Shown piece after piece: positions 55,001 to 64,000 of a stretch of DNA of 64,000 bases. The first letter of the stretch is position 1. The number at the start of each line of letters is the position of its first letter. The stretch lies in the NCBI RefSeq assembly GCF_016086655.4, contig NC_052141.2, forward strand, positions 11,160,001-11,224,000. The letters run 5' to 3'. The notes below the pieces were generated by a model. That model was not told where the DNA came from and ran no database searches. It saw nothing but the letters and a program-made list of their open reading frames with translations. This DNA comes from Lepeophtheirus salmonis (Eukaryota; Arthropoda; Copepoda; Siphonostomatoida; Caligidae). Made by a program: the position numbers and the translations under genes.

Positions 55001-56620
55001 CACATCCCTAATCATCATACTAAGAGCAGATAATTGTAAAGAGCCTTAATATGTACGGACTCGTTATGAGGATGTTCATATAAATATTAATATCAAAATA
55101 AATTAGGGAGAAATAATGAAGAAAAATATATATTATATAAATCATTTTAAAAAGTATTAATATGTACATATAAGACTATATAGCCTAATTTTTACAGAAA
55201 AAAAATCATTAAAAAAATCGGAAGAAGACCACATTCCCCTTTCTTACCTCATTACAATCATACCCTTAAAATACCTTCACCCATATACCTACAATATATT
55301 TCCTCTACATAAACGTCCATTCAAAACATTATTAGATTTTTATTTTATTTTTCTAAGTATATGTGCTTTATTCTAGTCTTTTAATTGTGATAAGATACAA
55401 CTATTAACGATTTAAGCCTCCCTTTAAGGACAGATAATTTAAATATCATCATCGTCTTAAACCATTTACCTACATGGATATATACAACGTGCAGCAGTGA
55501 ATTGTGGAAAAAAACTAAGCCAAGCCCAATACCTCGTGGAGCTTGTACCTTGATTGAGCTGTGTTACAGTCTCAGGGATCCGGACGACCTGTTTAGAACA
55601 GTTTGTACGAATTGATTGCCGAATGGTGGATTGCTGGATCAATTGAAGAAGTTGAAGGAATAACCCAAATAAGCCACATTCTATTCGAGATAACCCTATG
55701 GTCCAGGGTGTTTCACTGGGGTGTACGCAGGGTATGTATGTAAGTCCTTACAGCTGATGACATTGGAATTATACACATCTACGATCCAATTATATTATTT
55801 TATGTAAAATATTATGATATATTTATTTGAAAGAGTCTGCTCCAGCAATGTTTAGACAATTAAAAATGTGCCTTCAGTTTGAAAAGATTGAGAGCCCTTG
55901 GTCTAATGTAACTAATTTTATTTAGATAACAGGAGACATGTTCCTACTATAATCAAAGTAGTTTAAACATAACTTGTTTTCTAGAAGCAAACAAAATGGA
56001 TGACGTATAATTATAATCATGATTGTTTAAGTAAAATAAATTTGGGGAAAAGATCATCACGCTATCTTCCTTGAAAAAACAACAACAACATTAATTCATA
56101 TTAGGGTTGGAGTATGAAAAAAAAAACTCACACATAGAGGCAACAAGATGCATGAATGATTGAGCAAAAGTATCAGCTGAAAAAGGGGGAACAACATTAT
56201 ATCATATTTTTTTTTCTTACATTAATACTGGGCTCACTTAAAAAAAAACAAAAAAACAAAGATTTATTTTCCTTTTCACTGTTTTCATTAATTTATTTAA
56301 GTTGACTCTTGTATGATTTAAAGCACCTGTCTCTACGTTTTATTAAATCAAAGAAATTATTAGATAAAATTTACATTTGTATATTAATTTATAGAAATCA
56401 AGGGCCTTTGCTTAGAAGTTTCATACTTTGCCATTCATACTTATTTTGACAAAACTATCAATTCAATGTATGTATATAATACCATTAAGAACTAATTCCA
56501 AAACAATCATTAACAGTTGGCAACATGAAATGTACAGAATAATAGAATATAAATAGTATATGTTTTTTTCCTTTCCTCTTTGACAGCCGAGGTTGAGAGA
56601 GGATGAAAAGGCTCATTTCA
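52081..56620. other. Long intergenic stretch, no gene seen
   Basis: ORFs at 53485-54885 are AT-driven with no recognisable domain. A 13-bp inverted repeat lies at 52459-52486 (TATATCAATCATA). A more GC-rich stretch at about 55495-55740 is unclassified. Confidence 0.4.
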
Positions 56621-57120
56621 GGAGGATTCGCCGTAAGCATTTTGGACTTTGACGTTTTTTCCTTGTACGTGTTTGCCTTGTGACGCTTTTTCTTTGCGAC
56701 GTTTTCCCCTTATGACGTTTTCGACTTGAGATATTTCGCCTTCTGACGTTTTTGCCTTGAGGTATTTCCGCCTTGCGACTTTTTGCCTTGGATAATAATA
56801 GACGTAATAATACTTCTTTTTAGTTAAATATTTAAGTTGAATTTTTACTGTTGTATTCCATGTATTCTCCATGGCATTTCGATGAAGAAAGGATAAATAT
56901 TAATGGTTAAAAATTCAAAACAAATATTTGGCTAAGAAGAAATAGTATTATTACCTCTACCATTATCCAAGGCAAAAAATAGTCAGGCGAAAATGTTACA
57001 ATGCAAAACAGTAGAAGGTAAAAATGCCGTAAGGCAAAAATGTCTCAAGGTGAATGCGTTGCAAACCGATTACGTAGAAGGCAAAAACATAAAGCCAAAC
57101 ATGTTCATGGCGAATCCTCC
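56621..57120. mobile_element. Foldback-type element with minisatellite arms
   Basis: The outer ends are exact inverted copies, GGAGGATTCGCC (56621-56632) and GGCGAATCCTCC (57109-57120). The inner ends of the arms are also inverted: GCCTTGGATAAT to 56796 and ATTATCCAAGGC from 56962. Each arm is filled with degenerate 16-20-bp units like TTTTGCCTTGNGACG and the complement. About 165 bp of ordinary sequence separates the arms. Long arms built of small tandem units are the hallmark of foldback elements. No target duplication was identified. Confidence 0.7.
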
Positions 57121-57544
57121 GATAACCAAAAAAAGCTAGTCTTGATACTCATCCCTTGAAAAATAAAAAAACCCTTTTCAATTCTTCAAATGTATCTTAA
57201 ACTACAAATTAAGACGAGTCTTGTGATTTGGGGAAAGCACAGGGTTAAATCAGTGAATCTAGCAGCAGACAAACCATATATGTGGTGTGTCAACATAAAC
57301 ACAATCTTGAACAAAATCAAGAAAATGAGAAAATCCCCATTGACTTAATATACGAGGATCGTTCACGATGTAACCGTTCTGACCAAGAAATGATGGTGGT
57401 TAAAAAAAAAAAAAAAAATCAGTGTATTAGACAGTAAACAACCTATAAAGCATATATTTCAAATTTGAAGGCACAGCGATGCTTATATTTGTTTGGGAGC
57501 CATCAATAGTGAATGCTGAATGTGAATTTGTGAAAATTGAATAT
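57121..57544. other. Intergenic, nothing recognised
   Basis: No gene or repeat end seen. Confidence 0.35.
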
Positions 57545-57990
57545 CGTTAAGCACGGGATTTTTTTTTTTTTGAACAAAATCCAAACATATAATTTTTTGG
57601 GAAATAAATTTCAAAAGTTCGCAGCTTTTCACAAAAAAATTCAAAATTAATTTTATTGAAAGAAAATATAATAATCCAAATCTGTTTACAAAAAGAAAAA
57701 AAAAATTGGGAAAAATTTCAAAATTAAATTGCAGATATTAAATTTCGGAAGAAAAAAAAATGGACGGCAGTTCAGAAAAAATTAATTGGATTTTTTCAAA
57801 AATCGATTCACAGCAATTTAAATTTTTTGGGAAGAAATTTGAAAAATTAATTTTTTGAAAGTTTTTTTGAAAACTCATAACTATTCTCACAAAAATTTAC
57901 GGAAAATTAAATTTTTTAGAAAAAAATTAAAATATATTTATTTTGAAAAAATATTCTATTAAGAAGCAAAAATTGTTAATTTAATTTAAT
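57545..57990. repeat. AT-rich repeat block, second copy
   Basis: Runs of TTTTTTGAAA/GGAAAAAATTTC like those at 47830, followed by GGGGGGTGGGTTACCGCC at about 57999-58016. Confidence 0.55.
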
Positions 57991-58668
57991 TTTTTGAAGG
58001 GGGGTGGGTTACCGCCAAAGCATCCCACCCTTTGTGGACACCCTTGTTATGTAACCAATTTTTCTTTTAAAGTCGAAAATCCATCAAATAATAATTCTTA
58101 TATTGTGTCGATGAATTTTGGGGTCTTTAAGGGAATTTTAAAGGGTTAACAACTTTAATTATTTATATATTTAATCCACATTCAATCACGAGAAAAATCC
58201 TTCTAACTTGCGTTTGTATATGCTTTTAATTATTTAAAAAGCTGGGAAAGGACCTCCCACTTTTGTTTCTTTATTGTGACATATTTATTTATCAAATAGC
58301 ATATGTATACACATAAAAGTTTGTTTCTATTTTTGGTTGATGCCTGTCAATTCTTCGGAGTTTTCTTTTTTCCCATTCTTCAAATGATTCTATCCACTTG
58401 AGACAATTTTGATCCTCCTTTGTTTGTTTTTTGTTACTGCTTCTAAATAGCTTCTTCATAATATAATACAATACCTACAGTAAGAGACTGACCCCTACAT
58501 AATATGTTTCACTATCAGGAGGGAATAATGCACTTTATGAAGTAACAAATGAGCTCGGCTTATCGATAATATGTATGTACAATCAATCAGTTTTTGTTTC
58601 CTTCTTTTTACTGGTAATCCAATTTGATAAATGACACACTTCACAAGTCTTCTTTTTAGTCGTTACTA
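57991..58668. other. Intergenic, nothing recognised
   Basis: No coding region seen before the mariner. Confidence 0.35.
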
Positions 58669-59357
58669 CAGGGTAGTCCGTTGAAATCTGAGCACTTACT
58701 AATTCACTAATGAATTAAGGTTGATGCATTGAAATTAGTTCATATTTCGATATATTAACGTCGTGAGCAAGTCTTAAACGTTAGAGAAGAAGAACGGCTC
58801 TTTCAAAAAGGCCAAACGGGAGTTAAAAAAACAGCCCATCCTAATCTCTTCAAGTCCTTGAGGGCCCACGCAAAAGATATCGGGATTTCACAGCAGATTC
58901 TTGAGAGAGTTATGAGGATGGAGAGACCATTTCTCACACCAGCAATGAAAGACACCCATATCCTCCGTTGCAAGACTCTTTTGAGTTCTTTGGAACTATT
59001 TTTGTATACTTTTGGCCCATCTACAACCCTGATGTCAAACCCCTCAACTACCCACTTTTAGTGTACGTCGAAGGTAAGGCTTGCAGTGTCTATCATCCAA
59101 ACACTGAAGCCTTAAAAGCCACAGTCAGCCAGTACTAGTACGCCATGACAGATGACTATATCCTTCGCCGGTGTCAGGCCTTCCTCCGCCGCCTGGAAGC
59201 CATCATAGCCGCTTAGGCTAGCTACATTATTAATTAAATCTATTAAGAGAGCTATTAATAGTATAAGCTTTGTTGAAATTCTATTGTTAATTAATAAATT
59301 ATATCTTTTGAAGTTTAAAATAAGAAGTGCTTAGATTTATATGGACCACTCGCTATG
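58669..59357 (+). mobile_element. Mariner-family element, internally deleted
   Basis: The left end CAGGGTAGTCCGTTGAAATC is followed by TGAGCACTT. The right end inverts to CATAGCGAGTGGTCC, then ATATAAATCTAAGCACTT. TA flanks both sides. The 689-bp length is about half a full element. The ends differ from the CAGGGTGCGTGGAC family, so this is a separate lineage. Confidence 0.75.
58810..59215 (+). pseudogene. Mariner transposase, internally deleted
   Basis: The N-terminal part reads NLFKSLRAHAKDIGISQQIL and continues to FLTPAMKDTHILRCKTLLSS, matching the end of the DNA-binding domain. Most of the catalytic core is missing. In another frame, NPDVKPLNYPLLVYVEGKAC stands for the last Asp motif, then VYHPNTEALKATVSQY, a stop, YAMTDDYILRRCQAFLRRLE and AIIAA-stop. 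The gene is dead. Confidence 0.75.
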
Positions 59358-59944
59358 TAGTTTTGGGTTTCGGTCTTAAAATCATAGACCGTTACGATTA
59401 ATGTTATGTCGGTCCTTATTTATTTGGTTCAGTCGAGTCTTAGGAGATGTCCTATCGCTCTGTAGGACTGCCTGTCCTTGGGAACAGTTCTTAGCTGTCA
59501 TTTTACTAAGAATGTTGTTAGTTTATCAAGCCATATATGATATACCAGAGATGTATTAAGGTCACTGCACATTAGAGCGGTTTGTTTTTCTTACTTTTTC
59601 GAATTTCGATTACAGTTAGCTTGGAAATTTTGTGAATTGTAAAACACTAGCCAATGCAAAATTTCATTTCCCGACAATGTCATCTTTAGTGTGCTAGGTG
59701 ATTTCATTTCCAGTAAATTTATTACCTGTCTTTTAATTCATAGTCCATTAATTCTCTGAAAAATTCATCCTAGGAAATTTAATTCCTACGTTTAAGGAGT
59801 ATTTTTTAGTGACGTCACACGGTTTATGTTTCTAATCAGTAGTTTTTGTGCAAGGCTGTAGAGAGAGGTTTGGGCAGTGGGTAATCGGCACTGGACATGA
59901 GTGACGTAAATCGTGTGAATTAATTTAGCTGGCTCCTTTTTTGG
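59358..59944. other. Intergenic with a dispersed repeat piece
   Basis: About 59412-59480 (GGTCCTTATTTATTTGG, CGAGTCTTAGGA) matches 39236-39300. Nothing coding. Confidence 0.45.
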
Positions 59945-60310
59945 AATTTTTTATCTAATAAATAACTTTTTTTCCTTGGAAGTTGCCATTATTATTTTAT
60001 TCCTGAGTAGTAAACTTTCTTTCCCACATGGAATCAATGACATTAAAACCTGATTGAACATTCGTTTGGACTCATAAGTAGTTAACAAAGACAAAGTGTA
60101 ACCCTGAGGATTTGCTGGGGAGTTAAAATTGTAAGTCCTTGTTGGACTCAGATTAAAATTGAGGATCGACATTAGACAAATAATGAACAATATCCTTTTT
60201 TACTTATTTATCAACCTCCTTCCTTATCACAGCTGAGTGTAGGCGATTTCTTCCGAGACATTCTTCAAATTGTTAGGGTTGCTGTGTTAATTTTCAGTTT
60301 CCTTTTTTAA
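59945..60310 (-). repeat. R1 repeat copy, inverted
   Basis: Plus-strand text includes GAGTAGTAAACTTTC, AACCTGATTGAACATTCG, CCCTGAGGATTTGCTGGGGA and GTAAGTCCTTGTTGGACTCA, the complement of the R1 order. A further short inverted piece is at about 61488-61545. Confidence 0.7.
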
Positions 60311-63300
60311 CATTCAAACAAGATTTTCCTCACTTGTGATGGATGAGAGACGGATATGAATGATGTATCGTATTTTTGGATTATAACCCGTACGATTCGC
60401 AGCATGATCCTATAAATGATGAGGACTATTGTAGGATTCAATCCAGACCTGAAATTTGAAGCAGGGGAGAGGAAGTGATCCTGGAGAAGGGAGTGAGGGG
60501 CCAGAGGTACTTGTTTATTGCTCACGTAGATTTGAATTAGGAAAAGAGGAAAGGAAGAGAAAAGGGGATGATGAAATTGATGCTTGTGGATTGATGAGAA
60601 GGTGTTGGAGCGAATAGGAATAGACGATGAAGAGTTATGCTGGGGTTGACTTCTATTTCCCAGGGTATAAATAATATCAACGGATATGGACTCATTATTA
60701 AAGATTTATCATGGCGTCATGTCTAATCCAATAACACCATAACTAATTCATATCGGTCTCCGATCCATCACAAGTCTCACTCATATCCAGTGCTGACTGC
60801 CCCAGCTTCCTTCTACACTATACGGCCCTACGCAAAAACTACTAACTAGTTGAGAAAAATAAAACGTGTGACGTCCACAGACTTCAGAGTGGGAATGAAA
60901 TTACTAAGAATGAAAAACCAGAGAATAAATGACCTGGAAACTCAGTCCATGGACTGAGACCAGCAAATGGGTAAACGCTTTGAAAATGATTGAAGTCTTG
61001 TCTAGTGTTTGGGATATGAGTCTTTAGAAAAATCATTTGAGACCAAACTGAAAATTAAATTCGGTCTTGGACCAAGTATCATCACTAGTCGTTACTTACT
61101 TACGATTGGAATTGTAATAATTAATAACATAAATTTATTCTCTTTTTGTGAAGGTTCTTTTTGATTTGGATATAAAATTTAATGAGGTCTATTGATTAAA
61201 TATTCATGGAGGTGAACTGACTAACGAAGAAGATATTGAAATACTAATGGAGCAATAACAAGCATATTTTTCTAATTACTTTTTTTTAAAAGAGGCATTA
61301 CAGAAAACACTTTGCTTATAATAAGTAATAATGTCATAATTCGTTTATTTCACATAAATAATAAGACTAAATAGTAATAATTATAAATGATTTTTCATTG
61401 ACTGCGACAAAAACTCTAAGGAAATTTATTGGTAGTACATAAATCCATTCCATGAGTAAGAATTAAGCATTTCTTAGGGACCTAAAAGTGTTTGGACTTT
61501 GTTGGACTAATTTAGAATAGAATTAAGGATCGACATCGGAGTATATGTTTTTTTTACGGTTTTTTTTTTTGAAATATATATAATTTTTTAGAAAATCCAA
61601 TAATTAAAATCTTTTGAAAAAAAAAAAAAATCAAAAATCTATAGTTATTCACAAAAAATGGATTATTTGAAAATAAAAAACCACACCTTCCAAAATTAAT
61701 TTTTTTGGAAAAAAATTTCTAAAATTAACTGACAAATATTTAATTTTTTCCAAAAAATATTCAAAAATCTACAGCTATTCATAAAAAACCACAGATGTTT
61801 AAACGATTTAATCTCTCTTTTACATTCTTAATTTCTTGTATCACGTTAATTTTCCTTCGAAAAGAAAAAGAAAAAAGGCCCGAGTGTAGCCCATTATAAA
61901 GTACTTTAGAAGTGTTCAGAGCTTAACAAGGACTTTACATGAACACTTGTTTAACCGTCCAGGATAGGCAGTTTTTTCTGTTGGACAAGTTAATGCAATG
62001 TATAACCAAGATTGATCACGGTTCAGGTTCATCGGTTCTATCAGTCCGAGGGTTGGTTCTTTCATAGCAATGGTTTTTTCTCGGTCTCGGTTCTAGGCTG
62101 AGTTTGGTAACAGGGACTTAAAAAAATAGGTGTAGCTAGAAAATCGAGGCCAAGGAAATTGTATTAGATACAAACAGGGCGCCTAATATGCAGAGTACGT
62201 TATGCCCCAAGTTTCAGTAGGGTACAGAAAACTAAGGTTGCTTAAGACAATGGTTTTCAAAGTGGGCCGTAAAGGGGGGATGCAAGCAGATGGAGAATTG
62301 AGGATTGCTTTCAGTCTACACATACATAGTGTTTCATATAAAGAGGCCCTCAGCCCAAAGTGTAGGATTTTGAAAAGAAAGATAAAGTATGACCTCTTGA
62401 GCAAACTTATACAATGTTAGGGCCGTTCATAGGAGTTAACCTGGAGAGAGGCTGTAGCCCCCCCCGATTAAGGGTTGTTATTTACTCCTTACCAGGATAA
62501 TTTTCTCAAAAAAAATAAATATTTGATTTTAATTTTTTGTTATTAGCTATGGATTTTTTCAATTTTTCCTACAAAATTCAATATTTAAATTTAATTTTCT
62601 TTCCAAAAATTTAATCATCTGTAAGAAGATATCTATTTTTTCTAAAAAAATTAATGTTAAAACTTAATTTCTGAAAAAAAAATTATTATTTTCTGTCAAT
62701 TTTTGATTTTTTTTCCTTAATATTTAATATTTTTTGTCAAAAAAGCCCACCCCAAAATATAATCCTGCGTACGCCCTTAATGTACACATACATTTTTGAG
62801 TTGGCGAAGTAAGGTCATGGTTCCATGTATTTCTGTTTCTGACGTCCCTCAACTCTGTATCTGGTTGTGGAGGAATGGGCTATTTACCCCTTTTTTGGGA
62901 TGTTAGGGGAGGAGATGTATTGATGGGGAAATGAATGATGAAATAAGATGCATTGAATTCGAAGAAATATAATATAGATTTATTTCAACTAATATAAGTA
63001 TATATCTAGAACATTATACATACCTATGTAGATAGTTTAAAAGTCAAATTGATTTTTTAAAGTTTTAACAATTTTTATAACGATTTATTATATGTATAAT
63101 GATTAATGATCAAGTTTATGATAGAAATATTAAAACAAAAAAATATTGAGAAACTTAAACTATTGAAGATACATCAAGGTTGATTTATGAACCTCCACAA
63201 CATATGTGTAGCTATATAAAACTCTAACAAATTCCATTGCAATTGGGATACAACAATCTAGAGGTAATGATAGGAAATAGAGGAAGGCTATTGGAAAGAG

Positions 63301-64000
63301 GGAGAGGAAGGGAATAAAACATTGAAGCAAAGTAGCGTATCGAAGACCCCGTGATCATTAATCGTAAAAGGTAGTAGTCATGGACACCATTTTTTGTCAG
63401 GGGGTTGTCTTTCATCATTATTCCATAACAAAAGGTGACATTTTTTGTGATGTAAATACTCTAAAAGAGGATTAAACAAAGAGAGACAGTTGCTGCGTGT
63501 GCTCTTTTTTTTTTTTTTGTTCATTATTTAATAGGTAGATATGTTTTTTTAGAGCGCGAGGAGAAGGTGGGAGTGATACTTTATATAATTATGAATTAAG
63601 ACCCTTGCTAACATCACCTACCTTTTATATATTTTTGAAGGAAGAAAATTAATTATTTATTGCTATAAAAATAAAAACCTTCTACATTTAAAATAGCATT
63701 AGCGGATGGAAAATATTGTAATTGTATTTAAATATTTGTTTTACAATTGCATTTAAAAAACAATTTACAGACAAAATAGACGATAATTCTTCCTTCAGAA
63801 AGAGAATTTAACACTAAGACGACCCATTAAATAATGAACAAAAAAAAACCGTTTTCCTTTTCTAATTTCTTATCTTAGTTTTTTCGTTACACAGGTCCCT
63901 GCTCTATTATTAGATAGTCGTGGTGTTAGCTTATCCCCCTGAAATATGCATTATCGCCTATTTTTGGTGTAAATTGTTAAAAGGCTGCTGTTGGTAAAGA
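60311..64000. other. Distal intergenic region, no gene seen
   Basis: AT-rich repeat blocks lie at 61550-61800 and 62500-62760. A hAT-end-like phrase (CAATGGTTTTCAAAGTGGGC) is near 62249. A piggyBac-end-like motif is at 63808. ORFs on both strands at 62183-62420 mirror each other and are taken as non-coding. Confidence 0.4.
63808..63832 (+). repeat. piggyBac-terminus-like motif, second occurrence
   Basis: TTAACACTAAGACGACCCAT is nearly the motif at 10942 and begins with TTAA. The rest of the element would lie past the window edge or is lost. Confidence 0.3.

Noticed and set aside
56618..56872. A Lys/Arg-rich minus-strand ORF of 84 codons
   Set aside because: It is the translation of the minisatellite arm of the foldback element; the repeated residues simply follow the repeat period.
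1..64000. CRISPR arrays, rRNA or tRNA genes
   Set aside because: No regularly spaced identical repeats with unique spacers, no rRNA-like stretch and no convincing tRNA cloverleaf were noticed by eye; a tRNAscan-SE run would be decisive for tRNAs.

Overview
This is an AT-rich animal nuclear sequence. Genes are split by short GT-AG introns, intergenic DNA is rich in homopolymers, and DNA transposons are dense. RpL32, a mitochondrial L14 protein, COG4 and a B-type-like cyclin show a metazoan. The mix of mariner, piggyBac and hAT-like copies fits an arthropod; a parasitic copepod (sea louse) is my best guess, from general familiarity rather than a search.

Layout. 1-2.5 kb: nothing recognised. 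2.5-9.1 kb: a decayed transposon-like ORF, a hAT-like element with 8-bp target duplications and a C2H2-finger ORF, a mariner relic, and a field of direct and inverted repeats. 11.5-12.0 kb: an orphan two-membrane-span ORF. 12.6-15.1 kb: a piggyBac transposase gene with an intron, broken by stops and by a mariner fragment. 15.1-16.0 kb: an unclassified stretch with a 60-bp in-frame tandem repeat. 16.17-20.6 kb: a second piggyBac gene split by a second copy of the same hAT-like element and by about 1.2 kb of a CRESS-DNA virus (circular, Rep-encoding ssDNA virus). 20.6-23.1 kb: tandem repeats, an LTR-like block, a mariner scrap and a decayed retropepsin.

25.9-36.2 kb is the conserved gene block: RpL32 (+), a C1q-like protein (+), mitochondrial L14 (-) and eight-exon COG4 (+). 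From 36.3 to 64 kb repeats dominate: a dispersed family called R1 here, AT-rich repeats, mariner remnants (36.7, 38.2, 51.4-52.1, 58.7 kb), an approximate 1.37-kb tandem duplication (42.2-44.8 kb) and a foldback element (56.6-57.1 kb). One cyclin gene (-) lies at 48.9-49.9 kb.

The standout is the viral insert in the second piggyBac gene. It has a Rep ORF of 275 codons without a stop, with the rolling-circle motifs and Walker A and B. Upstream are a stem-loop holding the nonanucleotide TAGTATTAC (minus strand), iteron-like direct repeats, and the start of a divergent basic ORF resembling a capsid N-terminus. Rep is cut off before helicase motif C. It sits in the same frame as the piggyBac C-terminal domain, separated by a single TAA.
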